Source: Bacteroidales bacterium (GTDB lineage: Bacteria > Bacteroidota > Bacteroidia > Bacteroidales > JAIOZK01). Taken from it: a stretch of 36,051 nt of DNA. Below, in pieces: positions 17,364 to 25,690 of the stretch; position 1 is the stretch's first letter; every line of letters starts with the position of its first letter. The stretch covers positions 1-36,051 of the forward strand of contig JAIOZK010000036.1 of NCBI GenBank assembly GCA_021740625.1, written 5' to 3'. The notes below the pieces were generated by a model. It did no database searches. It was not told where the DNA came from and was given only the letters and a program-made list of their open reading frames with translations. A program made the position numbers and the translations under genes.

Positions 17364-17405
17364 TAAAAGATTGCAGTCAATCTTTCAGCTTCGTTCCAAA
17401 AAGCA

Positions 17406-17413
17406 TATCTTTG
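17406..17413 (+). promoter_or_regulatory. Bacteroidetes -7 element (TATCTTTG), plus strand
   Basis: TATCTTTGC at 17406 is an exact consensus match. It lies inside the longest possible reading frame of the EamA gene (TTG at 17353) and so rules that start out. Together with 17356-17363 it makes a divergent promoter region. Confidence 0.55.
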
Positions 17414-17433
17414 CGCACTTAAACTTCATTGAT

Positions 17434-18375
17434 TTGGATAACAGGTCAAAATCAGCGGTTGTGATGGGTGGAATTGCAGTCAGTTTTTCCGCCGTTTTGT
17501 GGGGCTTCGATGGTGTGGTACTCACCCCCAGACTCTACAACCTGAACATCGGTTTTGTGGTATTTATGCTGCATGCACTTCCATTTCTACTTATGAATCT
17601 TGTATTATTTGGGCAGTACAAATACCTGAATCGTTTTTCAGGGAACGACTACCTTGTTTTTACACTGATCGCCCTGTTCGGAGGAGCGATCGGGACCATG
17701 GCTATTGTAAAAGCGCTATTCCTGGTAAACTTCCAGAAACTGACCATTGTTGTCCTTTTGCAGAAAATGCAACCCATCTTTGCCATTGCGCTAGCCGCTA
17801 TTTTCCTCAAGGAAAAACTGGGAAAAAACTATATCCTCTGGGCGGGACTCGCGATCATCGCAGGATACTTCCTCACATTCGGCACAAAATTACCCAACCT
17901 GGATTCAGGTTCGGAAACTGTTTATGCTTCTTTGTTTGCCCTGCTGGCTGCATTCTCTTTTGGCAGTTCAACGGTACTGAGCAAGAAAATATTGAATCGT
18001 TACTCCTTTTACACTGCCACATTTTACAGGTATGGGTTTACCGGTCTGATCATGACCTTTTTTATCCTGATTACGGGTAAGATCAACGAGTTTGAAAATG
18101 TCACGACCGACAACTGGATCATATTTCTCATCATTGCCGTTACCACCGGAAGCGGAGCCATTTTCCTGTATTATTATGGACTAAAAAAAGTAAGGGCGAT
18201 CATTGCTACCATTTGTGAGTTATTCTTCCCCTTATCAGCCATTATTTTCGATTATATTTTTAATGACCAACATCTAAGTTTTGTACAATGGATCAGTGCA
18301 GCATTAATGATCTTTGCCATTGTAAACCTCAACATTTCAAATCGAAAAAGAAAACTTAAAAACAGGCATGCATAG
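17434..18375 (+). CDS. EamA/DMT-family transporter, ten membrane helices
   Basis: This protein of about 313 residues from TTG 17434 (303 from ATG 17464) has two repeated EamA domains of about five helices each, the usual plan of drug/metabolite exporters. The first repeat begins GGIAVSFSAVLWGFDG and ends near IIAGYFLTFGTK. The second begins ASLFALLAAFSFGSSTVLSKK and ends in ALMIFAIVNLNIS. The phrase LLQKMQPIFAIALAAIFLKEKL is the conserved fourth helix of the family. Substrate cannot be told; such proteins move amino acids, nucleotide sugars or small organics across the inner membrane. The start is uncertain: TTG 17434 leaves a short polar N-terminus before helix 1, while ATG 17464 starts right at the helix. 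The TATCTTTG element at 17406 excludes anything earlier. Confidence 0.8.
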   Translation: MDNRSKSAVVMGGIAVSFSAVLWGFDGVVLTPRLYNLNIGFVVFMLHALPFLLMNLVLFGQYKYLNRFSGNDYLVFTLIALFGGAIGTMAIVKALFLVNFQKLTIVVLLQKMQPIFAIALAAIFLKEKLGKNYILWAGLAIIAGYFLTFGTKLPNLDSGSETVYASLFALLAAFSFGSSTVLSKKILNRYSFYTATFYRYGFTGLIMTFFILITGKINEFENVTTDNWIIFLIIAVTTGSGAIFLYYYGLKKVRAIIATICELFFPLSAIIFDYIFNDQHLSFVQWISAALMIFAIVNLNISNRKRKLKNRHA

Positions 18376-18411
18376 TTTTTTCTTCTTATTTTTATCCTAA
18401 AATCAATTTTT

Positions 18412-20076
18412 ATGCAAAGGGTATTTTTACTTTTCAGCATTTTCGTGGTTGCCGGACTTTCAGCACAGGAAATCCCTTACAAAAATACACCCGACTGGGA
18501 ATCCACTGCGGCAGGAAGGATTTCTACCGGCCTTGGATTGGCTGATATCAATGGCGATGGCTGGAAAGACATGATCGTGGCAGACGGAAACGACATTCAA
18601 CGGCAGCATCTCACCCTGCATTACAATAATGGTGACGGAACTTATCCTCTTTCACCAGATTGGGAGTCGGATGATATCGATTATCATGGCCACCTGGCTG
18701 TTGGAGATCTGAATGATGACGGCTGGCCTGATGTTGCTGTTTCTGTTTACATCGGGCCTTCAGGATTCTCAGATCCGGGGAAACTCAAAATTTATTTCAA
18801 CCAGCAGGGAGAACTTGAATCCACACCCTCATTTGAATCAATGCCTTTCTACACTTTCAGTTGTGCCATGGGCGATGCCGATGGGGATGGTGACCTGGAT
18901 ATCGGTGTGGCTTGCGGTGAACCATACAGCAGCATCCTGGACAAAGGAAGGATATATTACAATGACAATGGAACCTTTAGCGATGATCATGTCTGGGAAT
19001 CCTATGTTAACATGGGATCCCTGGATGTTGAATTCGGTGATATCGACCTGAACGGATACCTTGACATTGTTTTTACCTGCGAAGACACGCACAATTATAT
19101 TTATTTTGCTGATGAGTTGGGCCAGATAAGCGATACGGCCGGATGGGAATCTTCAGATCCGGAAAATTATATCAATTCTGTCGACATTGGTTATCACCTT
19201 GAAGGAGATCCATATACCTTCCTTGTCATGACTGGGAACGATCAGTTGGGTGGAGATGGCAGGTTGAAAATGTACAATTTCGATTCAGATCCTTTTGAAA
19301 CGACCCCAAGCTGGGAATCCAATCCGTTTGGCTATGGTTCGGGAATTATATTGTACAGCGTTTTGTGGGAAGATGAACCGGACCTGATTTACGGGGGCTG
19401 GTGGAAACCAGTGAAAATTGCTTTGAATACTGAAAACGGTTATGAACTGAATGCCTCCTATACTTCCTCCGAAACTTCGGTGGTGGAAGCTATTCTAATC
19501 TCAGATCTGGGACAGGAATCATGGATCGATACGACTTATATTAACAACGATACCATACAAGGTAATCTTATTCTGCTACCGCATCCGGTTGTTGAAAAAG
19601 TAAGCTCTGTTTCGGTAGAAGATGTTGTACTTGCTGATGAGATGTGGAAACATATACCGGGAAAAGGCTGGGTAGTTGTGAGCGACGAAATTCCTCTCTA
19701 TCCTCCGGTAGCGGTTAAATACAAGCATAGTCCGCACGGGGACATGGTGATTACCAACTGGGATAGCGGCAAAGGCAATTTTATTTATTACAACACCAAC
19801 GAACCGGTAGGTATACCAGAAAACAACGTGCAGGATGAGCTTGAAGTTTATCCCAATCCGGCAGATGATTTTATTTATATCGACTTCGGTCGCATCCATC
19901 ATTCCTGCAACATCAGCATTCTTGATCAACATGGCAGGCAAATTTTGCATACTGACATTAGCAATACAGCAAATGCAAGGATTGCATGCCCTCAATTCCC
20001 TGCAGGCATGTATATTTTGAAATGTGCTATCGACGGGAATATCAAAGCGAAGAAATTTTTCATCATTCATAAATAA
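18412..20076 (+). CDS. Secreted FG-GAP/VCBS repeat protein with T9SS type A sorting domain
   Basis: This 554-residue protein has a signal peptide (MQRVFLLFSIFVVAGLSAQ) followed by FG-GAP/VCBS-like repeats. They show calcium-loop patterns such as DINGDGWKDM, DLNDDGWPDV, DADGDGDLDI and DIDLNGYLDI, between about residues 35 and 330, consistent with a beta-propeller. The last 80 residues form a type A T9SS sorting domain: EVYPNPADDFIYI, a central DQHGRQI turn and a closing AGMYILKCAIDGN..KKFFI. It would be exported by the Sec system, pass the outer membrane by T9SS and stay attached or be released. Ligand and role are unknown; FG-GAP proteins often bind glycans or other proteins. The gene starts 36 bases after the EamA stop. 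Confidence 0.85.
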   Translation: MQRVFLLFSIFVVAGLSAQEIPYKNTPDWESTAAGRISTGLGLADINGDGWKDMIVADGNDIQRQHLTLHYNNGDGTYPLSPDWESDDIDYHGHLAVGDLNDDGWPDVAVSVYIGPSGFSDPGKLKIYFNQQGELESTPSFESMPFYTFSCAMGDADGDGDLDIGVACGEPYSSILDKGRIYYNDNGTFSDDHVWESYVNMGSLDVEFGDIDLNGYLDIVFTCEDTHNYIYFADELGQISDTAGWESSDPENYINSVDIGYHLEGDPYTFLVMTGNDQLGGDGRLKMYNFDSDPFETTPSWESNPFGYGSGIILYSVLWEDEPDLIYGGWWKPVKIALNTENGYELNASYTSSETSVVEAILISDLGQESWIDTTYINNDTIQGNLILLPHPVVEKVSSVSVEDVVLADEMWKHIPGKGWVVVSDEIPLYPPVAVKYKHSPHGDMVITNWDSGKGNFIYYNTNEPVGIPENNVQDELEVYPNPADDFIYIDFGRIHHSCNISILDQHGRQILHTDISNTANARIACPQFPAGMYILKCAIDGNIKAKKFFIIHK

Positions 20077-20083
20077 TCAAAAC

Positions 20084-20335
20084 ATGGAAAAAAACGAAGA
20101 ACTGCTAAGGGTTTTTACAGGATCGGAGGTTCAGGCTGAATTTGTAAAAGTAATGCTGGAAGACAATGATATAGGTGCATTGGTTAGAAATACCTTGCGC
20201 GAGAGCCTGACTGCCGGATGGGTCTCTGGTTCTCAGGAAGATGCATGCCGCGTATTTGTTGCGAAAAGGCATCAGGAAAAAGCCGAAAAACTGGTAGAAG
20301 AATACCGCATTTCCGAAGGAATGAAGGAGGAATAG
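20084..20335 (+). CDS. DUF2007 family putative signal-transducing protein
   Basis: From the ATG at 20084 this is an 83-residue protein with the DUF2007 pattern: ELLRVFTGSEVQAEFVKVMLEDNDIGALVRN, then VFVAKRHQEKAEKLVEEY. The domain is a GlnB-like ferredoxin fold of unknown function, annotated as putative signal transducing. The reading frame extends to 20024 inside the upstream gene, but 20084 starts right at the conserved domain and 8 bases after the previous stop. It is separated by one base from the GNAT gene, so translation is probably coupled. Confidence 0.75.
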   Translation: MEKNEELLRVFTGSEVQAEFVKVMLEDNDIGALVRNTLRESLTAGWVSGSQEDACRVFVAKRHQEKAEKLVEEYRISEGMKEE

Positions 20336-20336
20336 G

Positions 20337-20903
20337 ATGATTGTTCTGAAAGTTGATCATGATATCCAATTGAAGCAGTTGGTAAGGGAAGATGCTGATG
20401 TCATCTTTATGGCCATTGACGAAAACCGCGATCATTTGCGTACCTGGCTGCCATTTGTCGATATGACCAGGAGTGTTGAGAATTCACGTTCTTACATACA
20501 TTCCCTGAATGAAACAAACTGCCCGAAAAAAGATATGGTTTTCAGGATTGACTACCGGGATGAATTTGCAGGATTGATCGGATTGAAAGAAATCGATCAA
20601 TTGAACAAGAAGACAGAACTTGGCTACTGGCTAACCCAAAAAATGCAGGGAAAGGGAATTATCATGCGTTCATCCCGGGCTTTGATCCGGTATAGTTTCG
20701 AAGAATTGGAGATGAACAGAATTCAGGTTAAGGTTGCCGCGGGCAACGAAAAAAGCAAACAATTGCCTTTTCGACTCAAATTTCATTTCGAAGGACTTGA
20801 GAGACATGGCGAACTTGTTAATGGGAAATTTTTAGATTTACAGGTTTTTAGTTTGTTAAAGAAAGAATGGATTCAATTCAAAAAATATGATCAGTCTGGC
20901 TGA
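20337..20903 (+). CDS. GNAT acetyltransferase, RimJ/RimL type
   Basis: This 188-residue protein has the RimJ/RimL-type GNAT pattern: LKQLVREDADVIFMAIDENRDHLRTWLPF, a central GLIGLKEIDQLNKKTELGYWL, the acetyl-CoA loop MQGKGI, and the late NRIQVKVAAGNEKSKQL...HFEG block. It would N-acetylate a protein terminus or a small amine in the cytoplasm; the target is unknown. The start codon follows the DUF2007 stop by one base, and its 3' end overlaps a truncated CoA-binding gene by 17 bases, so the cluster looks like a compact operon that lost its last member. The usual S..V..KLGF motif has become SKQLPFRLKFHF, a mild deviation. Confidence 0.8.
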   Translation: MIVLKVDHDIQLKQLVREDADVIFMAIDENRDHLRTWLPFVDMTRSVENSRSYIHSLNETNCPKKDMVFRIDYRDEFAGLIGLKEIDQLNKKTELGYWLTQKMQGKGIIMRSSRALIRYSFEELEMNRIQVKVAAGNEKSKQLPFRLKFHFEGLERHGELVNGKFLDLQVFSLLKKEWIQFKKYDQSG

Positions 20904-21027
20904 AATCCAGGAATTTCTGGCACCCAAAAAGCTGGCAATTGCTGGTGTTTCGAGGAATCCGATAAAATTCGGGTATACAGTTTTAAAAGAGCTCAGAGAA
21001 AAAGATTTTGAGATTTATCCCAAATAA
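20887..21027 (+). pseudogene. Truncated CoA-binding domain protein (N-terminal third)
   Basis: A 46-residue frame begins at ATG 20887 inside the GNAT 3' end. It reads MISLAEIQEFLAPKKLAIAG followed by VSRNPIKFGYTVLKELREKDFEIYP, the start of a YccU-type CoA-binding Rossmann domain. Intact members have about 120 residues and continue after YPV with a conserved NP motif. Here a stop follows YPK and the downstream bases are an unrelated TACCTTA-type low-complexity repeat. It is therefore best read as the remains of a gene cut by deletion. Any product would lack most of the nucleotide-binding fold. Confidence 0.7.
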
Positions 21028-21063
21028 TCAAAAAGTATGACCTTCCCCTTATATCTATATAAG

Positions 21064-21107
21064 CCTTTACCCTTGCACCTTATACCTTATACCCCCTTAT
21101 ACCTTAC
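21064..21107. repeat. Low-complexity CCTTATA tandem repeat
   Basis: ACCTTATA-like units recur about four times (CACCTTATACCTTATAC, CCCTTATACCTTAC). They lie just after the truncated CoA-binding frame and before the aminotransferase start, and are probably the scar or target of the deletion. Confidence 0.4.
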
Positions 21108-21119
21108 AATCAATAAACC

Positions 21120-21962
21120 ATGCTAAAAAGTTACTACGACTTCTACATACAAAACGGCGAGCTGAAACCCTCCGATCATTACAAGCCCGAACAGCTATGC
21201 AAGGGGCAATCGGTTTATGAAGTTTTCCGGATTATCGATAAAGTGCCTCTTTTTCTTGAGGAACATCTCGACAGGCTTTTTCGTTCGGCAGCATTGCTGG
21301 AAAGGAAGCCTGATCTGAGCAAAGATGAGATCATGCGTAATGTCAGAAAGCTTTCTGAAGCCAACAAAGTGGATTACGGGAACATAGAGATCATCATTAA
21401 TTTCTGTGAACCGGATGATACCAAAACCAATTATATCCTGCTTTTTATCGAACAACGCTACCCTTCCAAAGAGCAATATGATAAAGGAGTTGGCGCCATT
21501 ACTTTTGATGCCGTGAGGTACAATCCCCACATCAAGCAAATCAACCTGGAGATGCGGGAAAGAACCAGCAGCACCATTGCCGAAAACAATTTATATGAAG
21601 TGATCCTGGTGAAAGAGCAAAAACTTATCACAGAAGGCAGCCGTTCCAATGTTTATTTCATCAGGGGAAATAAAATTTATACCCCACCTGTCGAACTGGT
21701 GCTTCCGGGAATAACCCGTGAAAAGGTCTTTGAGATTTGTGAAAATAAAAACCTTCAAATCGAAGAAAAGAATATCCTGCTCGACGAAATCGCTACATAT
21801 GATGCGGCCTTTATTTCGGGCACCTCACCGAAGATCCTTCCCCTGCGATACATCGACAAAATATCCTACAATACGAAGAACGGACTTATGCGCGATCTGA
21901 TCAAAAAGTATGATGAAATGATTGATGAGTATGTGAAAAGGAGGTATTTGGTTTTTAATTAA
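21120..21962 (+). CDS. Class IV PLP-dependent aminotransferase/lyase
   Basis: This 280-residue fold type IV PLP protein resembles branched-chain/D-amino-acid aminotransferases and aminodeoxychorismate lyase. Key features are SVYEVFRI near the start, LFLEEHLDRLFRSA with an Arg (52) of the phosphate/substrate pocket, the likely Schiff-base Lys139 in NPHIKQIN, the cofactor Glu in LITEGSRSNVYF, LVLPGITREKVFEI and a late FISGTSPKILPL. The substrate cannot be assigned: PabC-like, DAAT-like and BCAT-like members share these features. It starts 12 bases after the low-complexity repeat. A simple ATTAATAATT stretch follows its stop; no clear terminator is seen. Confidence 0.8.
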   Translation: MLKSYYDFYIQNGELKPSDHYKPEQLCKGQSVYEVFRIIDKVPLFLEEHLDRLFRSAALLERKPDLSKDEIMRNVRKLSEANKVDYGNIEIIINFCEPDDTKTNYILLFIEQRYPSKEQYDKGVGAITFDAVRYNPHIKQINLEMRERTSSTIAENNLYEVILVKEQKLITEGSRSNVYFIRGNKIYTPPVELVLPGITREKVFEICENKNLQIEEKNILLDEIATYDAAFISGTSPKILPLRYIDKISYNTKNGLMRDLIKKYDEMIDEYVKRRYLVFN

Positions 21963-22070
21963 CAATTAATAATTGCTGTGTTAACTTCAGAGAATAAGGG
22001 CAGAGATAGTTAATCACTGCTGTCCGGTTAATTTGCGAAATAACACGTGACCAGTATCTAGCATCCAGCC

Positions 22071-22469
22071 TCAATCCGACTCAATCCTCCCCATGGTACC
22101 GGAGATAATATGCAGTCGGAATGTCTTTTCCGCTTCCTGCTCCGCTTCAAACTTTCTCAGGTAATCCAGCTTTAGGGTCGTTTCCCCTGCTGCAATGGTC
22201 TCAAAGGTAAAGGTATAAGTCCCTGGTGAGCCAATCATTTTATCCTGTGCTTCAAATTTCGCTTCACCGATCTGTCTTAAGACATTATTATCATAATCAC
22301 TTACGCTCCATGTATAGCCTGTGGAGGGATTCCCGACCAGTTTAATCTGGAATTGAGAATGCAGGGAAAATTCAACGGTTCTCCCATTGTCATTCATGGT
22401 GAAAGGTTCTGAACATGAGGCCAATAAAATGCCGACAAAAAACATCATGAAAGGAAAGCTCTTTTTCAT
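22071..22469 (-). CDS. Chagasin-like (I42) cysteine protease inhibitor, lipoprotein
   Basis: This 132-residue protein has a lipoprotein signal: a hydrophobic run MMFFVGILLASC with Cys19 in a good lipobox (LLASC). The mature part is a chagasin/I42 beta-barrel with the L2 loop motif NPSTGYTW and the L4-type GSPGTYTF block. The L6 motif usually reads RPW; here it is YLRKFE. Inhibitors of this family block papain-like cysteine peptidases, here in the periplasm or on the outer surface. A -7 element TATTTTTG lies 20 bases before the ATG on the minus strand (22489-22496). It is convergent with the class IV aminotransferase and divergent from the second GH63-like gene. Confidence 0.8.
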   Translation of the reverse strand: MKKSFPFMMFFVGILLASCSEPFTMNDNGRTVEFSLHSQFQIKLVGNPSTGYTWSVSDYDNNVLRQIGEAKFEAQDKMIGSPGTYTFTFETIAAGETTLKLDYLRKFEAEQEAEKTFRLHIISGTMGRIESD

Positions 22470-22488
22470 ATCAAAAAGTTTTATAATT

Positions 22489-22496
22489 CAAAAATA
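22489..22496 (-). promoter_or_regulatory. Bacteroidetes -7 element (TATTTTTG) of the chagasin-like gene
   Basis: The minus strand reads TATTTTTG 19 bases before the ATG at 22469, an exact TAnnTTTG match. The divergent GH63-like gene has only a near-match, TAATTTAG, at about 22509. Confidence 0.45.
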
Positions 22497-22538
22497 CCCG
22501 AAAAACCTTAATTTAGCAAGCATACCAAATTGATAATT

Positions 22539-24722
22539 ATGAATTGGCGTATGACAAGATTTTTCTTTTTGTTGGCACTGATCCTTACAATTCAGAACAG
22601 CATTGCACAAAAACTCAGCATCAGCGACGCATACCTTTTGCTCAATGCGAAAGCACATGATCCCTTGTATACAACCTACACCTCCCCCATGAACAGGGCG
22701 AGATTATACGGTGACAAAGGCTATAAGATGGATTACTTCACAGATGAGAATCCATTGAATTACGGCAGTGATGTTGGCGGAAGGTTTTACAACATCTGGA
22801 TGATCAACAAGCTGGTGATCAATAAAATGTCGGAGTTTTTCAAAAGGCCGGTAATCAGGGTGTCCTTTTCCGATATGGTGATCCTGGAATACGAACCTTT
22901 TGAAGGCCTCAAGGTGCAGGAGTGTTTCAATGTTTACAGCTCCAGAACTGCCATCGTGAATATGTGCATCGAAAACACATCCGATGAAATCCATGAAATT
23001 GAGGTTTTTCCTGTTCTGGAGATAGACAATGATTCGATGCGTATCCTTGGGTTTGATCATAAAAACCATGCATACGAAACCTACCATTACGAAAGCCTGG
23101 AAAGGCTGATCAGCGATCTTTACAAGGGTTTTGGTTATCCCACCGATTTGCGGAATATTTTCACGGCTGATTTCGAATCATACTCTTATGGTGGCTTTCA
23201 GGGTAACCTTGAAGATTTTTATGATTACATCAAAACCGATTTTTATTCCGAAACCCGTTACAATGATTCTTTGAACTTTCAGGAGGAAGGCGAAGTCGAT
23301 TTTGTTTCCCTGCAATACAAGTTCACTTTACAACCCGGTGAAAGTAAGAATATACGCTACATCCGGGGCATTCAGTCCATGGATGAAGATAAAATGGAAT
23401 TGATGTCTGAAATTAAAAAAGCTAAGACAATCGATTTGCAGGAGGTCCTTGATGATAATATAAAACTTTTTAAATCAGTTCCCCGTCTTGACCTGGATAA
23501 AAAACGGAAGATCGTTTACCTGAGCGCCCTGAACCTGGCCAGGGGTTGCATGTTGCCTCCCACGGGCAAAACAGATCGCAACTTTTATGTTTTTTCACGC
23601 GAGCCGCTCTGGGGCTGGGGACATGGTCATCAGGTTCTGCACGAATCCCTCGCCATGCTGGCCTATGTATATCTCGATCCGGAATCAGCACAGAATTCAC
23701 AACGGGTTTATATGGAACAACAGGATGAAGACGGACTCATTGCATACCGGCATGGCCCGAGAGGTATGCAGGATTATCCACATTATTCCAGAATATACGG
23801 GGACACTATGTCGACTACTTCGGCGCCTTTTTACAACTGGATCAACTGGGAAGTTTACCAGGTGAGCGGTGACAGGCAGTTTCTTGAAGATGCTTACCAA
23901 TCAGGGAACCGCTATGTGAAATGGCTGGAGAAGAACCGGGATGCCGACCGTGACGGAACTTTTGAATGGGGTCCGTATGGGATCATCGAAAATGTGCGCG
24001 ACTGGTACAATGCGGTTTTCCAGGTTTCTGCCGAAAGATATCTGGATGTTGACAAAGAAGATATCTCCGATGAGCTGGAATGCCTCGACCTGAGTTTGAT
24101 GGTGGTTAACGAGCTTCGCTGCCTCAAAGATATGGCCATCGAGCTGGACAAAAAAAAGGAGGCCCGAAAATGGCATCAGAAAGCCGAGAACATCACCGAA
24201 AAGATCAATGCGATGATGTGGGATGATTCGACTCAGTTTTATTATTCAGTAAACAGAGATGATCACACATTTCAATTTTTAACCCGTGATCTACGCAGAC
24301 AAGAGATCATAGGTTTCTTACCGCTATGGGCAGAGGTTGCTCCTCGCGAAAGGGCTGAAATACTTTTTAAAACTTTACAGGACACTTCAAAATTCTGGAG
24401 AATATACGGTGTGCCCACCCTTGCCGCCGATGATCCATGGTACAGTCCATATGTGGATTATTGTTGCAAATGGAACGGACCAGTTTGGCTTTTATGGAAC
24501 TATATGGTATTTGAGGGATTGCTTGATTACAACCAGTACAGACTAGCCCGGCAACTGGCCGAAAAAATGTACCTGGCGGTTGAAACCCAATTGTCGAAAA
24601 ACCATAATTTCTGGGAATCTTACAGCCCGGACAATGAAATACTGAACTGTCCTTCGAACTATATATGGGATGCCATCATTGCCAAAGTTTTTATTGACCT
24701 GGAAAAATTTGAAAACAAATAG
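22539..24722 (+). CDS. Exported GH63/MGH1-like glycosidase, paralogue B
   Basis: This 727-residue protein has a signal peptide (MTRFFFLLALILTIQNSIAQ, with three residues before it from ATG 22539; ATG 22551 is also possible). It has an N-terminal beta region (about 25-300) and an (alpha/alpha)6 barrel with FYVFSREPLWGWGHGHQVLHES, NRDADRDGTFEWG and WNGPVWLLWNYMV. The likely general acid is Asp488 in ENVRD and the likely base is Glu693 in NFWESYSPDNE. Long identical stretches shared with the gene at 14686 (such as DPESA.NSQRVYME.QD) show recent paralogy, but the N-terminal halves differ. It may act on an alpha-linked oligosaccharide outside the cytoplasm. No transporter or regulator of a saccharide locus is adjacent. 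Confidence 0.75.
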   Translation: MNWRMTRFFFLLALILTIQNSIAQKLSISDAYLLLNAKAHDPLYTTYTSPMNRARLYGDKGYKMDYFTDENPLNYGSDVGGRFYNIWMINKLVINKMSEFFKRPVIRVSFSDMVILEYEPFEGLKVQECFNVYSSRTAIVNMCIENTSDEIHEIEVFPVLEIDNDSMRILGFDHKNHAYETYHYESLERLISDLYKGFGYPTDLRNIFTADFESYSYGGFQGNLEDFYDYIKTDFYSETRYNDSLNFQEEGEVDFVSLQYKFTLQPGESKNIRYIRGIQSMDEDKMELMSEIKKAKTIDLQEVLDDNIKLFKSVPRLDLDKKRKIVYLSALNLARGCMLPPTGKTDRNFYVFSREPLWGWGHGHQVLHESLAMLAYVYLDPESAQNSQRVYMEQQDEDGLIAYRHGPRGMQDYPHYSRIYGDTMSTTSAPFYNWINWEVYQVSGDRQFLEDAYQSGNRYVKWLEKNRDADRDGTFEWGPYGIIENVRDWYNAVFQVSAERYLDVDKEDISDELECLDLSLMVVNELRCLKDMAIELDKKKEARKWHQKAENITEKINAMMWDDSTQFYYSVNRDDHTFQFLTRDLRRQEIIGFLPLWAEVAPRERAEILFKTLQDTSKFWRIYGVPTLAADDPWYSPYVDYCCKWNGPVWLLWNYMVFEGLLDYNQYRLARQLAEKMYLAVETQLSKNHNFWESYSPDNEILNCPSNYIWDAIIAKVFIDLEKFENK

Positions 24723-24792
24723 GATCGGACATTTTGTTGCCACATGAAACGCAGGATAATAAGGATTTGAAATCTATTACTTTTTTTATTCT

Positions 24793-24837
24793 GCCCTTTC
24801 AGGGCGTGCTGGAAAATTATTCACGGGGCTTTGCCCT
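24793..24837. repeat. Palindromic GCCCTTTCAGGGC / GGGCTTTGCCC repeat
   Basis: Two short hairpins, GCCCT-TTC-AGGGC (24793-24805) and GGGC-TTT-GCCC (24826-24836), lie in tandem. Such pairs are a common dispersed intergenic repeat in Bacteroidetes. There is no T-run after either stem on either strand, so it is not a typical terminator. The second stem overlaps the end of the ZIP transporter gene and encodes its last residues. Confidence 0.55.
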
Positions 24838-25552
24838 GCGCTTTGGTGTGCTTATAACAATAGTCATTCAGAGGGTACCAATATACCCATATCCCCATAT
24901 ATAAAAAGGTTCCTGCTGCCAGTGAAAGGATGATGGCTTTGATGATCAGCATGGCATGCATTCCCATCAATTCATGCAATTCATCTCCAACGATGATACC
25001 CACTGGTGTAGCACAGGCAAACAATGTAAACACAGCAAATACCTGTCGTTTGCTCATACTGCTTTGCACCATCTTCAACGACAGGGCAAAACCTGCAGAG
25101 GATTTATGGGCCAATACCGCGATCAGTAGAAGGATGGCCGACTGTATCTTACTCACACCAATGGCTGCTCCCATGAAAAAAGAAAGAATTCCAATGGTGA
25201 TGATCATGACCAGAGGAATGACAGGTGAGTCTAATTCATCTTCCTTCGGTCTTTTTTTGTCATGCATATGACTTGTATAATGCTCCAGGAATAAAAGTGA
25301 AAGGAAAACCACAATGGCAATCAATGCGGCAACAGGATAATCAATACCGGGCAAAACATTCCGGAAAATATGAAATGCAGATGGCAGCATCAAAGTCAGG
25401 GCCAGGGCCAGAAAGACACCGGCTGAAAAAGCCTGTCCAAGTGGAAAGCTTCTGGTTTTTTTTGCTTTTTCTTGATTGAACAGTGGCATGTAAGCTCCCG
25501 CAAATGTAATCAGCAGGATCAGTATTACAGCAATTATATCAAACAATCTCAT
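24821..25552 (-). CDS. ZIP-family divalent metal transporter
   Basis: From the ATG at 25552 this is a 243-residue, about eight-helix inner-membrane protein. The first helix starts RLFDIIAVILILLI. Helices 2 and 3 contain FSAGVFLALALTLMLPSA, followed by a hydrophilic His-containing loop (HYTSHMHDKKRPKEDE). The metal-site helix is ILLLIAVLAHKSSAGFALSL with the conserved HK(S/A)SAG pattern, and the next pair contains CATPVGIIVGDE. ZIP proteins bring Zn, Mn or Fe into the cytoplasm. The longer frame from 25615 starts inside a terminator stem and is unlikely. The C-terminal KAQGKAP is encoded by a dispersed palindromic repeat, which suggests the original end was nearby and was extended or replaced. 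Confidence 0.8.
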   Translation of the reverse strand: MRLFDIIAVILILLITFAGAYMPLFNQEKAKKTRSFPLGQAFSAGVFLALALTLMLPSAFHIFRNVLPGIDYPVAALIAIVVFLSLLFLEHYTSHMHDKKRPKEDELDSPVIPLVMIITIGILSFFMGAAIGVSKIQSAILLLIAVLAHKSSAGFALSLKMVQSSMSKRQVFAVFTLFACATPVGIIVGDELHELMGMHAMLIIKAIILSLAAGTFLYMGIWVYWYPLNDYCYKHTKAQGKAP

Positions 25553-25582
25553 ATGTAAATGATTTAATATTTTTGCTAAAAT

Positions 25583-25626
25583 AAAAAAAAAGTGATCCAA
25601 TGACATGATATTCATTGAATCACTTT
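25583..25626 (-). terminator. Strong Rho-independent terminator of the T9SS protein gene
   Basis: On the minus strand a 14-bp stem (arms 25613-25626 and 25589-25602, 10-base loop) is followed by a run of T (complement of 25583-25591). The one mismatch on the plus strand becomes a G-U pair in the minus transcript, so the stem is continuous only in that direction. Confidence 0.8.
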
Positions 25627-25690
25627 CACTTTATTATCTCTGGGTCAACAAGCCTTGAAAGCTCTTTGACCAGTCATTTATCAGGCAATC

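Noticed and set aside
17499-18080. Overlapping plus-strand frame in the EamA gene
   Set aside because: It is a frame-shifted shadow. The EamA frame has ten membrane helices; this one is Cys/His/Arg-rich without a pattern.
11204-24722. Polysaccharide utilisation locus
   Set aside because: No SusC/SusD pair, sigma/anti-sigma or hybrid two-component regulator was found, only glycosidases and an EamA transporter.
24793-24805. GCCCT-TTC-AGGGC hairpin as a terminator for the GH63-like or ZIP gene
   Set aside because: The T-run lies before the stem on the plus strand, and the minus-strand downstream side is A-rich. It looks like a dispersed repeat.
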